64,000 bases of DNA from Methylobacterium brachythecii (GTDB lineage: Bacteria > Pseudomonadota > Alphaproteobacteria > Rhizobiales > Beijerinckiaceae): NCBI RefSeq assembly GCF_014196345.1, contig NZ_JACIDN010000011.1, forward strand, positions 62,001 to 126,000, given 5' to 3'. This document shows positions 8,462 to 16,314 of this stretch, one piece after another. A program made the translations under genes and the position numbers. The first letter of the stretch is position 1; each line of letters opens with the position of its first letter. Below the pieces are notes generated by a model, which made no database searches, was not told the origin of the DNA, and saw only the letters and a list, made by a program, of their open reading frames with translations.

Positions 8462-10255
8462 GCAGTTCAGCCTAAACCCTTTCTCGATGTTTCGCGCTCC
8501 GTCCTCGGCCGGCCCTGGCGCGAACGCGGCGCCGATCCGTCGGTCCAGGCGCTCGCCGCGACGATGACTCAGGCCCACGGGCTGCCGGACATTCTCGCGC
8601 GTATCCTCGCCTCGCGCGGCGTGCGGCCGGACCAGGCCGAAAAGTTTCTGGCTCCGAAACTCCGCGACCTGATGCCGGACCCAGCGGTCCTGGTCGACAT
8701 GGAGGCGGCCGCTGATCGGCTGGCGCGTGCTGTCACCGCCCGCGAGCCCGTGGCGATCTTTGGCGACTACGACGTCGACGGTGCCGCGAGTGCCGCCCTC
8801 CTCGCCGGCTACCTGCGCGACCTCGACGTGCCTGTGCAGGTCTGGATCCCCGACCGCATCACCGAAGGGTACGGCCCCAACGTTGCGGCGGTCACGAGCC
8901 TCGCCGAGGGGGGCGCCCGTCTCCTCGTCTGCGTCGATTGCGGCACGGCCGGACATGCTCCGCTCGAAGCGGCGAAAGCACTCGGTCTCGACACCATCGT
9001 CCTCGATCACCACGCGGCGACGGAGCACCTCCCACCCGCTGTGGCCCTCGTGAACCCGAACCGGCTCGACGACCTCTCCGGCCTCGGCCAGCTCTGCGCG
9101 GCGGGCGTGGTCTTCCTCACCCTCGTCGCCCTGAACCGGCGGCTGCGCCGCCTCGGCGCCTTCGCGAACCGCGACGAGCCCGCCCTCACTGACGCCCTCG
9201 ACCTCGTGGCGCTCGCAACCGTAGCCGACGTGGTGCCCCTCGTCGGACTCAACCGCGCCTTCGTCGTGCAGGGCCTCGCCGTGATGCGCGGGCGTAGTCG
9301 CCCCGGCCTCGCCGCGCTCCTCGACGCGGCTGGCTTGAGCGAGCCGCCGGAGGCCTGGCATCTCGGCTTCCTCGTCGGACCGCGCATCAACGCCGGAGGC
9401 CGCATCGGCGATTCCGGCCTCGGCACGCGGCTGCTCGGCACCGCGGATACGGCGGAGGCCTACCGCATCGCCGCCGAACTCGACCGGCTCAACCGCGAGC
9501 GCCAGACCATCGAGGCGGTCGCCGTCGAGGAGGCGGAGGCCGCAATGGACCGCGACCTCGCGGGCGATCCGGACCGGTCGATCCTCGTCACCGGGTCGCC
9601 CGAATGGCATCCCGGCATCGTCGGGCTGATCGCGGCCCGACTGAAGGAGCGTTTCGGCCGCCCGGCCTTCGCCTTCGCGGTGAAGCCCGACGGCACGGCG
9701 ACGGGCTCCGGCCGCTCGATCCTCGGTGCCGATCTCGGCCGCGCCGTCCACGCAGCGGTGGAAGCCGGGATCGCGCTGAAAGGCGGCGGCCACGCCATGG
9801 CGGCCGGCGTCACCCTACCCACTGCGGACTTCTCCGCCTTCACCACCCATCTCGCTTCCGCGCTTGGCGCTGCGGTCGCCGAGGCCCGCGAGGCGGAAGC
9901 GCTGCTGATCGACGGAACGGTCAGCGCCGGCGGCGCCACCGCCGAGCTCGTGAAAACGATTCAGCGTGCGGGTCCCTTCGGCCAGGGCGCCCCCGAACCG
10001 GTCCTCGCCCTCCTCCGCCATCGCCTCGTCGATGCGGCGATCGTCGGCAATGGCCATGTCCGCGCTCGACTGCGCAGCCGCGACGGTCAAAGCATCGGCG
10101 GCATCGCCTTCCGCGCCGCGCAAGGTCCTCTCGGCGCGGCGTTGCTCAACGGCATCGGAGCCGAGTTTCATGTCGCCGGCACCCTGTCGGTCGATCGCTG
10201 GCGTGGGGCAGAGCGCGCGCAACTGCGGATCTGCGATCTCGCGGCGCCGGAGTGA
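8456..10255 (+). CDS. recJ: Single-stranded-DNA-specific exonuclease RecJ
   Basis: A 599-residue DHH-family 5'-to-3' exonuclease of recombination and mismatch repair. The DHH phosphoesterase core shows DYDVDG (Asp104, Asp106, Asp108) and LDHH (Asp184-His185-His186); the DHHA1 domain carries GPRINAGGRIGD and the GGGHAMAAG motif near the end of the core. Length is normal. The start is a GTG without a clear Shine-Dalgarno site, within a hairpin; no other plausible start exists before the conserved FLDVSRSVLGRPW region. It is the last core-type protein gene before the tRNA pair. Confidence 0.95.
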   Translation: MIAVQPKPFLDVSRSVLGRPWRERGADPSVQALAATMTQAHGLPDILARILASRGVRPDQAEKFLAPKLRDLMPDPAVLVDMEAAADRLARAVTAREPVAIFGDYDVDGAASAALLAGYLRDLDVPVQVWIPDRITEGYGPNVAAVTSLAEGGARLLVCVDCGTAGHAPLEAAKALGLDTIVLDHHAATEHLPPAVALVNPNRLDDLSGLGQLCAAGVVFLTLVALNRRLRRLGAFANRDEPALTDALDLVALATVADVVPLVGLNRAFVVQGLAVMRGRSRPGLAALLDAAGLSEPPEAWHLGFLVGPRINAGGRIGDSGLGTRLLGTADTAEAYRIAAELDRLNRERQTIEAVAVEEAEAAMDRDLAGDPDRSILVTGSPEWHPGIVGLIAARLKERFGRPAFAFAVKPDGTATGSGRSILGADLGRAVHAAVEAGIALKGGGHAMAAGVTLPTADFSAFTTHLASALGAAVAEAREAEALLIDGTVSAGGATAELVKTIQRAGPFGQGAPEPVLALLRHRLVDAAIVGNGHVRARLRSRDGQSIGGIAFRAAQGPLGAALLNGIGAEFHVAGTLSVDRWRGAERAQLRICDLAAPE

Positions 10256-10293
10256 CACCCTCGGCCGTGTCGTCGTGCGGCCGCGCGATCCTG

Positions 10294-10322
10294 TTGACAC
10301 CCGTCCGGGGCCTCACCATAAG
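10294..10322 (+). promoter_or_regulatory. Sigma-70-type promoter for tRNA-Tyr
   Basis: A TTGACA -35 element at 10294-10299, a 17-base spacer and CATAAG at 10317-10322, about 50 bases ahead of the tRNA-Tyr gene. The -35 is consensus, the -10 imperfect. It probably drives the tRNA pair. Confidence 0.6.
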
Positions 10323-10374
10323 GACGCCCTGTCGAGACCGCCGGTCCACTGCGTGGCTGGCGGTCCTGCGGTTT

Positions 10375-10458
10375 GGGGGAATGTCCCGAGCGGCAAAGGG
10401 GGCGGACTGTAAATCCGCTGCGTAAGCTTCGTAGGTTCGAGTCCTACTTCCCCCACCA
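10375..10458 (+). tRNA. tRNA-Tyr (anticodon GTA), CCA encoded
   Basis: The acceptor stem pairs GGGGGAA (10375-10381) with TTCCCCC (10448-10454), followed by discriminator A and an encoded CCA. The anticodon loop reads CTGTAAA, giving GUA, and the T-arm shows GGTTCGAGTCC. The long variable arm makes it 84 bases, as expected for a class II tyrosine tRNA. Confidence 0.96.
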
Positions 10459-10515
10459 AACCAGCCCGACCAATGCCTTCTCAATGCCCCGGCGCCATGC
10501 TATCCGGCGCCGCAT

Positions 10516-10589
10516 GCGGGTGTAGCTCAATGGTAGAGCAGCAGCCTTCCAAGCTGAATACCCGGGTTCGATTCCCGGTACCCGCTCCA
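10516..10589 (+). tRNA. tRNA-Gly (anticodon TCC), CCA encoded
   Basis: A 74-base cloverleaf: acceptor GCGGGTG (10516-10522) pairs with TACCCGC (10579-10585, one G-U), discriminator T, encoded CCA. The anticodon loop is CTTCCAA, giving UCC; the T-arm has GGTTCGATTCC. Accessory DNA begins immediately downstream, so its 3' end is a candidate integration site. Confidence 0.96.
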
Positions 10590-10617
10590 CTCTTTTCCCC
10601 CTTGAAAACAGTGACTT

Positions 10618-10640
10618 AGGAGGCCCGGTTTGGGCCTCCT
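10618..10640 (+). terminator. Terminator-like hairpin after the tRNA pair
   Basis: A perfect 9-bp stem, AGGAGGCCC (10618-10626) and GGGCCTCCT (10632-10640), with a five-base loop. It has no trailing T-run, so it may be a factor-assisted terminator of the tRNA transcript. Confidence 0.5.
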
Positions 10641-10852
10641 CGCCGACCGTTTCGCGGTGATACCACGGCGATACCACCGAGCCGCTCCTAGCCACTGATT
10701 CCCCGCCCGGGGCGGGGACGGACCGTCCCCGCTATCCACAGGCATCAGGGACCAGCCTGGCACGCCCCGCGTGGCCCGTGCAGCGTCACGCCCGTTAACC
10801 GTGGACCCTCGCGGCGATTGCGCCGGGGGCCGCCTCCCGGCACCGTCAGGGC

Positions 10853-11296
10853 ATGCCTCGCACACTCCTCATCCGCACCACGCTCGACCTGCCGAGCCTG
10901 TCCGTCATCCGGGCGGTGCCGCTCGATCGGCCCCTGGAGCACGGCCACCTGCCCCCCGCGGGGCATCGGCATTGGGTCTACCTCAACACCCTCGCCGAGG
11001 ACGGCCCGCATACGCTCGTGAGCGCCTACGAGATGCAGGACGGCGACGGCGGTTGCATCGGCGTCACCTTGCAGCCTGCCCACACGACATGGACCGTAAT
11101 CGGCGAGTGGATCATGTTCCGGAGCGGCCGCCAGGCCATCGACCGGACGAGCCGTCTCCAGCGCGCCATGACCCTGCGGGCGTGCGCCCAGGAGCTCGCT
11201 CTCCGCGAGGAGCGCAGCGTCCGGGACTGGTCCCGTCGGCGCCGCATCCGAGCCGCCGACCGCGAGGCCATTGAGGGCCTTGTGCCGTCGCTCTAG
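10853..11296 (+). CDS. Hypothetical protein, 147 aa
   Basis: A soluble, arginine-rich protein with no domain I recognise. It has a beta-like N-terminal half (LLIRTTLDLPSLSVIRAVPL, then HWVYLNTLAEDG) and a basic helical tail (SVRDWSRRRRIRAADREAIE). Codon use fits the surrounding GC-rich small genes. The start has only a weak ribosome site. It stands alone, upstream of the palindromic promoter at 11506. Confidence 0.6.
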   Translation: MPRTLLIRTTLDLPSLSVIRAVPLDRPLEHGHLPPAGHRHWVYLNTLAEDGPHTLVSAYEMQDGDGGCIGVTLQPAHTTWTVIGEWIMFRSGRQAIDRTSRLQRAMTLRACAQELALREERSVRDWSRRRRIRAADREAIEGLVPSL

Positions 11297-11505
11297 CGGT
11301 CTATGTGGTGGATCTCGCCGCACAGGCGGTTCCCTCCGCCCCGCATGCGGGCGGGCCGACCCTCGTCGACCTTCGCGGCAAGCGCCTTTGCGTCATCCGT
11401 CCCATAGCGGGCGGGCTACTCCACTCCGCCGCTGACAAGGACTGCGACGAACCCCCTCCACGCCGCTCCATACGCGAGCGGGTCAACCGGGTGCCACAGC
11501 ACCCC

Positions 11506-11547
11506 TTGACGCATTCACCATGTCCCTACATATTAGGGACATGGTGA
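11506..11547 (+). promoter_or_regulatory. Promoter overlapped by a 33-bp perfect palindrome (operator)
   Basis: TTGACG at 11506-11511 is followed by a 17-base spacer and CATATT at 11529-11534, a plausible sigma-70 promoter for the gene at 11584. A 14-bp inverted repeat without mismatch, TCACCATGTCCCTA (11515-11528) and TAGGGACATGGTGA (11534-11547) around a 5-base centre, covers the spacer and -10. This layout is that of a repressor operator. The repressor is not identified. Confidence 0.65.
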
Positions 11548-11583
11548 GGGCACTGCCCCGCCGTAGCCGAGAGGGAAACCCCG

Positions 11584-12459
11584 ATGTCCAAGACCGCGCT
11601 CACAGTCGCCATGTCCGCCCTGCCGAAGGCCGTCAGGGCCTGCGTCATCGCCGTCGCCAAGAATGAGCCGCGGGCGACGACCGCCCGCCTCGCGCTCGAC
11701 AAAATCGAGAAGTCGGAGCGCCCCGGCTTCAACCTCACGGACGGTGCCCGCGAGGTCGTCCGGCTGGCCGAGGAGGTCAGGACGGCGCGCCGGATGCGGG
11801 ACAACGCCCATAGGGGGATCGGCCGGCGCTCCTCCCGGACCTCGCCGCTCGCGCGCGACCGCGCCGTCCTTGCCCGGCACCTCGCGGCCGGCATCACCGA
11901 GCGCCCGCTCACGCGCTCCGCCGAGCGTCTCAGGGCCGCCTCCATCGAGACCCTGCGCACCGGCGCGTCGGCCGGGTCGGACTGGAGCATGACGGCCGGC
12001 GCGCCGGCCTACGAGGTCACCGTCGAGGAGGTCAGGGACCACTATCGCGGCGCGTTCAAGGGCTACTCCGGCAAGCGCGACTGCCACGTCGTGGCCCTCG
12101 ATCCGCTGTGGTGGGTGCGGATCCGGAGCGTCGGCGACGGCAGCGGAGTTGTCGACGGCCGCGTCGTGCTGGACGCACGTCGCGTCGTGAACGTGCCCGG
12201 GGCGCAGGCGGTGCACGAGGTCCTCCTCGTCCGGCAGGGCCGCGGCTACACCGTCATCGTCGAGCAGGCCATCCTCGCGACGTGGGCGCCGGACGTCGTG
12301 ACGCGGCACCGGACCGTCAGGTCCGCCATCGAGGCGCGCGTGCCCGAGGCCATCATGGAGCGCGACCGAAAGCGCGAGCAGGCCGCGATCCGGGCCGAGG
12401 CCGAGCGCCGGCGCCTGGAGGAGATCGACGAGGACGTCCTCGCCGACCTGGAGATCTGA
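11584..12459 (+). CDS. Hypothetical protein, 291 aa
   Basis: A soluble protein without a domain I recognise. The N-terminal third is helical and basic (ALDKIEKSERPGFNLTDGAR, RMRDNAHRGIGRRSSR); the middle looks like a small mixed domain (YEVTVEEVRDHYRGAFKGYS); the C-terminal 40 residues are a charged helix ending in EEIDEDVLADLEI. It is preceded by a good ribosome site (GAGAGGG) and the palindromic promoter at 11506, and is followed after 2 bases by a small HTH-like gene, so the two are likely co-transcribed. Confidence 0.65.
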   Translation: MSKTALTVAMSALPKAVRACVIAVAKNEPRATTARLALDKIEKSERPGFNLTDGAREVVRLAEEVRTARRMRDNAHRGIGRRSSRTSPLARDRAVLARHLAAGITERPLTRSAERLRAASIETLRTGASAGSDWSMTAGAPAYEVTVEEVRDHYRGAFKGYSGKRDCHVVALDPLWWVRIRSVGDGSGVVDGRVVLDARRVVNVPGAQAVHEVLLVRQGRGYTVIVEQAILATWAPDVVTRHRTVRSAIEARVPEAIMERDRKREQAAIRAEAERRRLEEIDEDVLADLEI

Positions 12460-12461
12460 GC

Positions 12462-12731
12462 ATGGACATCGACCACCTTTCCGCCGCAGCCCGGCTCCTC
12501 TACGGCGACGACTGGCAGCGCCCCCTTGCGAGGGGGCTCGGCCCTCTCCACCCGGACGGTGCCCGCGACAGCATCGACGACCGTCTCGTCCGGCGCTGGG
12601 CATCCGGCGAACGACCGGTGCCCGGGTGGGTGCGCGGTGCCGTCGTGGCTCTTTTGGAGGGGGAGGCCTCCGCCCGCGAGCGGCAGGCGATCAGTCTCAG
12701 GGCGCAGGCGGCCGCCCTCGTGGCCCGTTAA
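12462..12731 (+). CDS. Small HTH-like protein (island paralogue A), 89 aa
   Basis: A short protein with the pattern LLYGDDWQRPLARGLG followed by LVRRWASGERPVPGWV, which reads as a helix-turn-helix: a tryptophan/leucine helix, then a recognition-like helix ending in a conserved P-WV. Two other proteins in this window share the pattern (19703-20113 and 21673-21957). It starts 2 bases after the 291-residue gene. It probably binds DNA, possibly as an element-encoded regulator. That role is inference. Confidence 0.6.
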   Translation: MDIDHLSAAARLLYGDDWQRPLARGLGPLHPDGARDSIDDRLVRRWASGERPVPGWVRGAVVALLEGEASARERQAISLRAQAAALVAR

Positions 12732-12779
12732 CCGGTCGCGTCAACCCGGTGGCAACCCCCGGGCGCTACGCCGGGGAGC

Positions 12780-13106
12780 ATGGCACACCCCAAAGACGAC
12801 CTCTCCACCCGTGCCGGCGGGCTCGACACGCTCTGCTGGGAGGCGCTCGACCTCCCGGACGTCCCGGAGCCGCGTCGGGAGCTCCTTAGGGCGATCAAGC
12901 TGTGGGCGCAGGTGCATCGGGGATCTGGCTCTCACGTGCCCCCCGTGAGTACGGCGGCCATGGCGTCGCTGGAGCGGCAGCTGCAATTCCTCAAGAGCTT
13001 CGTGCACGAGGACCGTCGGGCCCCCCAGCGGTCAGGCGGCCCGAGGCAGAACACGCGCGCGGACGGGGACGGCGACAACCTGCCCGTGACCGACTGCATC
13101 GGTTGA
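12780..13106 (+). CDS. Hypothetical protein, 108 aa
   Basis: Begins MAHPKDDLSTRAGG with GGGGAGC as ribosome site. The middle is helical (RRELLRAIKLWAQVHRG, LERQLQFLKSFVHED); the last 35 residues are polar and low-complexity. No family recognised. It lies 48 bases after the small HTH gene and may be the third gene of that unit. Confidence 0.5.
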   Translation: MAHPKDDLSTRAGGLDTLCWEALDLPDVPEPRRELLRAIKLWAQVHRGSGSHVPPVSTAAMASLERQLQFLKSFVHEDRRAPQRSGGPRQNTRADGDGDNLPVTDCIG

Positions 13107-13323
13107 GCGCTGGCACGAATTCCTGACAGGCGGCCCGAGCCACAGGCTTCCCTACCGGCTCCACACGGCCTCTCGATTGGGGGGTCATACGACAGCCGTC
13201 GCTGGTCCCCGCAACCCCTATCGGGGTCGTCCACTCCGTTCCCGCGCTGCGCGTGCGGGTCGCTCCCGGCCGTCTCCAGGCCTCCCCACGAGGCCGCGTT
13301 GGGCGGCCCGACGGGAGAGCGAC

Positions 13324-14184
13324 ATGGCCTTCGACGTCCACCAGACAGTAACCGACGCGATCATCAAGACCCTCGAAGCTGGCGAGACCGGCACCTGGAC
13401 TTGCCCCTGGCACCGCACCGGCGGCTCACTCCCGGTCAACGCCAAGACCGGCAAGGCGTACCGCGGGGTCAACACTCTCATGCTCTGGTGCGCCGAGCAG
13501 GCCGCAGGCTACGGCGACACGCGCTGGGCGACGTACAAGCAATGGTCGGAACTTGGTGCACAGGTCCGGAAGGGCGAGCGCAGCACCATCATCGTGTTCT
13601 TCAAGGAGTACGACGCCGCCGAAGGCTCTGAGGACAGCCGGAGGCGCTTCGTTGCCCGGGCGAGCTACGGTTTCAACGCCGCGCAGGTGGAGGGCGCGCC
13701 GTCGGCTGGGGAGCCGTTGCCCGCCTCGGAGTGGACCCTGCCCGAGATCTTCGACGGGTTCGTGAGCCGCACCGGAGCGCGGGTGATCCACGGGGGCGAC
13801 GCCGCTTTCTACCAGCCCAGCGAGGACCGGATCGTGATGCCGCCCCGCGAGCGGTTCCCCACCGCACACGGGTACGCGAGCACGATGGCGCACGAGCTGA
13901 CGCACTGGTCGGGAGCCAAGGGACGCCTCGACCGGGACCTGACCGGAAGGTTCCGCACGCAGGCCTACGCCGCGGAGGAACTCGTCGCCGAACTGGGGAG
14001 CGCCTTCCTGATGGCGGAGCTCGGGCTGGAGGCCGAGCCGCACCCCACGCACGCGAGCTACATCGGGTCCTGGATCAAGCTCTTGAAGTCCGACCCCAAG
14101 GCGATCTTCACCGCCGCGAGCGCGGCCTCCCGGGCAGCCGGGTACCTCACCAGCCTCCAGTCCCAAATGGCCGAGGCGGCCTGA
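13324..14184 (+). CDS. ArdC-type antirestriction protein (ssDNA-binding domain plus metallopeptidase)
   Basis: A 286-residue protein with the two-domain layout of ArdC. Residues about 1-125 match the N-terminal ssDNA-binding domain (PWHRTGGSLPVNAKTGKAYR, a GVNTLML core and the TYKQW motif). Residues 150-285 form a zinc-peptidase-like domain with HELTH at 190-194 and a downstream acidic helix (YAAEELVAELGSAFL) that supplies the third ligand. ArdC proteins travel on conjugative elements and protect incoming single strands from host restriction. I start at the ATG at 13324, which has GGGAGAG upstream; the frame is open further but without support. Confidence 0.88.
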   Translation: MAFDVHQTVTDAIIKTLEAGETGTWTCPWHRTGGSLPVNAKTGKAYRGVNTLMLWCAEQAAGYGDTRWATYKQWSELGAQVRKGERSTIIVFFKEYDAAEGSEDSRRRFVARASYGFNAAQVEGAPSAGEPLPASEWTLPEIFDGFVSRTGARVIHGGDAAFYQPSEDRIVMPPRERFPTAHGYASTMAHELTHWSGAKGRLDRDLTGRFRTQAYAAEELVAELGSAFLMAELGLEAEPHPTHASYIGSWIKLLKSDPKAIFTAASAASRAAGYLTSLQSQMAEAA

Positions 14185-14236
14185 GCAATCGGGCCCCGGT
14201 GACCCCGGGGCCCTTACTCCCTACCTGGAGACAGTC

Positions 14237-14623
14237 ATGCGCGCCGCCCTCATCGCCCTCATCCTATCGACCTCGGCGGCCGCGGCCGGCGGCTACACGA
14301 AGGGCCCGGTCACCGAGTACCGGGCGGCGTATCTGAAGGCGCGGACCTACGCCCTCGCGCACCAGGCCATCGAGTGGCAGCCCTCGTGCCGGGCGGTCAT
14401 CGGGCGGCGGTCGACGGCGCCTCTCCTGGAGGCCTGCGGCCTCGTGGCGGGCGGGACGACGCACATGTACTGCCGGCCATTGATGTCCTGCGAGGCGATC
14501 CTGGAGCGGCTCTCTCTCTACTGCATGCAGTGGCAGGGTGACGTCCCGTGCGTCGCCATCGAGGACGGCGGCGAGGATCGGAGTGACCCGGCGAAGCGAG
14601 GCGAGTGGAGGCCTCGGCCCTAG
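14237..14623 (+). CDS. Exported hypothetical protein, 128 aa
   Basis: A clear signal peptide (MRAALIALILSTSAAAAGG) is followed by a small domain with six cysteines (CRAVIG, ACGL, YCRP, SCEA, YCMQ, PCVA), suggesting disulphides in the periplasm. The ribosome site is CTGGAGACAG. The end overlaps by 4 bases the end of the convergent operon at 14620. Function unknown; small cysteine-rich exported proteins occur near mobilisation genes, but that link is only suggestive here. Confidence 0.65.
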   Translation: MRAALIALILSTSAAAAGGYTKGPVTEYRAAYLKARTYALAHQAIEWQPSCRAVIGRRSTAPLLEACGLVAGGTTHMYCRPLMSCEAILERLSLYCMQWQGDVPCVAIEDGGEDRSDPAKRGEWRPRP

Positions 14624-14835
14624 AGCGCCCGCTCGACGGCGACCTCGACGCAGCGCGCCCACCAAGCGCGCCGCTCCCGATGGGTTTCGCCTTGGTCATT
14701 CCAGACGTCGTCCGGCACGACACACTGGTGCCGATAGCAGAGGTAGCTACCGTACCGGACACGCCTGGCGAGCCGGGTGTATCCCCGGCAGTAGGGCACT
14801 GCGCAGCGCGTGAGGGGGGCCGGGGCCGAGATCAC
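14620..14835 (-). CDS. Small cysteine-rich hypothetical protein, 71 aa
   Basis: Last gene of a four-gene leftward operon. The frame is open to a GTG at 14856, but the GTG at 14835 overlaps the preceding stop (GTGA), matching how the other genes of this operon are joined, so I prefer it. The protein has CAVPYC and YLCYRHQC, a spacing that could bind zinc, followed by a tryptophan-rich basic tail. No family recognised. Confidence 0.5.
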   Translation of the reverse strand: MISAPAPLTRCAVPYCRGYTRLARRVRYGSYLCYRHQCVVPDDVWNDQGETHRERRAWWARCVEVAVERAL

Positions 14836-15080
14836 CACAGTCCCCGCCAGCGGCACTCGGCGTTCAACTTCTCGAATAGGGCGTCGGGCATCTCCGGCAG
14901 GAATGTATGGTCCCCGGTGCTTTCGCCGACCTCAGTCCCGTTGGGATCGTCCCACGCCCACGCCTCGATGCCCTCGCACTCGGGATACCAGGTCGTCGCT
15001 CGGACCGTGTACCCCTCGTGCAGGGCCCAAGCCGTGACGATGGCCCGGCGGAGAGGGGTGTCCTCGCGAAAGTCAGTCAT
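14832..15080 (-). CDS. Hypothetical protein, 82 aa
   Basis: An acidic, tryptophan-rich small protein (ATTWYPECEGIEAWAWDDPN, ending ECRWRGLW). Its ATG overlaps the stop of the upstream gene (ATGA) and its stop overlaps the next start. Nothing identifies its role. Confidence 0.55.
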   Translation of the reverse strand: MTDFREDTPLRRAIVTAWALHEGYTVRATTWYPECEGIEAWAWDDPNGTEVGESTGDHTFLPEMPDALFEKLNAECRWRGLW

Positions 15081-15262
15081 CCCCGCCTCCTCGCCTTCGC
15101 CGCGGCCGCCCGGCGCGCCTTGCGGTTGCCCTCGCCCCGGCGGCGTTCCCGGACCTCCTCCAAGGCCTCGTTGACCGCGTGAAATCGGGTGTGGATGGGG
15201 CCCTCCGCCAGGCGGGAGAGGACCTCGTCTCGATGCTCGCGGAGCTCGCGGGGGTCCGTCAT
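15077..15262 (-). CDS. Small basic hypothetical protein, 61 aa
   Basis: Mostly helical (HRDEVLSRLAEGPIHTRF, AVNEALEEVRERR) with an Ala/Arg-rich tail (RKARRAAAAKARRRG) that would bind nucleic acid non-specifically. ATGA overlap with the genes on both sides and a GGAGG ribosome site support the short start at 15262 over the longer open frame. Function unknown. Confidence 0.55.
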   Translation of the reverse strand: MTDPRELREHRDEVLSRLAEGPIHTRFHAVNEALEEVRERRRGEGNRKARRAAAAKARRRG

Positions 15263-15927
15263 GCCGCCCTCCGGTGCTCGGCCGGGGCGAGCTCGATGGC
15301 GGCCGCAGGGTCCTCGCCGGCGACGTCGAGGTAGACGGACAGAAGGCTGTGCCGGGTGGTCAGCACCTTCCCGTCGTAGCGCTCGACGATGGCCAGGTGC
15401 CTCTCCCCGAGGGTGATGGGCCGCCGGGTCCAGTGGCAGACCCAGGGCTTGCGCGCCCGCACGACCTGGCGGCGGAGCTCTTCGGCTCCGTCCTGATCGC
15501 CTTCGAACGGCGACGCCGTCAGGATCAGATCGTCCGTCAGGGCCTCCGCCTGGACGAGGAGCCAGGCGAGATCGGCGGGGCTGGACTTGTGGTTGTTGAT
15601 GCGCCTGACGATGCGCGACAGCCGGCTGGCGTTCTGCGTCTCGACCTCCTCGAAGACGTCGTTGCACAGCCTGACGACCTCGGGGACGTCCTCCTCCCCG
15701 AACAGGGCAATGAGCGCGGCCGTCCTTCGGCCGCCATCCGCTCCACGCCGGCCGCGCCCAATCTCGACCGCGAGGACGTCGAACAGGTCGGCCGAGGGCG
15801 CACCCCAGTACGCCCCGTCGAGAACAGTCAGATGCTCCTGCGCGGTGCGGTCGCCGCACATCGCGGCCTCCCGCTGAGCGAGGAATTGCGTGATGGCGTT
15901 GGCAGGCAACTCGTTGATGTACCGCAT
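15259..15927 (-). CDS. Hypothetical protein, 222 aa (first gene of leftward operon)
   Basis: Starts MRYINELPANAITQFL after GGAGGCCCC, which fixes the start at 15927. Helical, with ALIALFGEEDVPEVVRLCND, then a possible beta domain (WVCHWTRRPITLGERH, YDGKVLTTRHSLL). No family recognised. It heads the four-gene operon running to 14620, in which all genes overlap by four bases. A 10-bp inverted repeat lies just upstream and may regulate the operon. Confidence 0.6.
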   Translation of the reverse strand: MRYINELPANAITQFLAQREAAMCGDRTAQEHLTVLDGAYWGAPSADLFDVLAVEIGRGRRGADGGRRTAALIALFGEEDVPEVVRLCNDVFEEVETQNASRLSRIVRRINNHKSSPADLAWLLVQAEALTDDLILTASPFEGDQDGAEELRRQVVRARKPWVCHWTRRPITLGERHLAIVERYDGKVLTTRHSLLSVYLDVAGEDPAAAIELAPAEHRRAA

Positions 15928-15936
15928 GGGGCCTCC

Positions 15937-15963
15937 GGGGGTGACCGGGACAGGGTCACCCCC
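15937..15963. promoter_or_regulatory. Inverted repeat ahead of the leftward operon
   Basis: GGGGGTGACC (15937-15946) and GGTCACCCCC (15954-15963) form a perfect 10-bp dyad just 10 bases before the start codon at 15927. It may be an operator or an mRNA hairpin near the ribosome site. Confidence 0.5.
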
Positions 15964-16314
15964 GCCGCCCACCGCCGCCAGGGCCTCGGCTTCCTGAATA
16001 TTTGTTCATCTCCAGGTACCGACAGTGGGCCCTCGGGGTCCGACAGCGGGCTCTCCGGTGCCCCGAGAGCCCAGCGTCGGCCTCGGTTTCGAGGCCCTCG
16101 ACCCGGCTGTGCGCAGACCGATTCGTCGCCATCCGGGCTCAAGGCGCCCTGCAACCCCCCGTGGGGCGGGATGCGACCGGGTGTGGCGGGGGCCGGCGCA
16201 GATTTCCGCGAGGCCCCTACGAGACGAGGCCCCGTGCGGTCCGAAAATGACTGTTGTGACGGCGAGCGGCGGCCGGACAATCCATGTCGGGACAACGCAA
16301 AACTGGACCTCGTC
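15964..16314. other. Non-coding control region between the leftward operon and the mobilisation operon
   Basis: About 350 bases without a supported gene. It contains an 8-bp perfect dyad (GGGCTCTC 16048-16055, GAGAGCCC 16065-16072), two imperfect direct copies of a GACAG-C/T-GGGC unit around 16021-16056, and several further GC-rich inverted motifs. Its place right before a relaxase operon makes it the best candidate in the window for an origin of transfer. No nick-site motif is recognised. Confidence 0.35.

Noticed and set aside
11305..11547. 80-codon forward frame
   Set aside because: It would run through the promoter/palindrome at 11506-11547, has no ribosome site and an unlikely composition.
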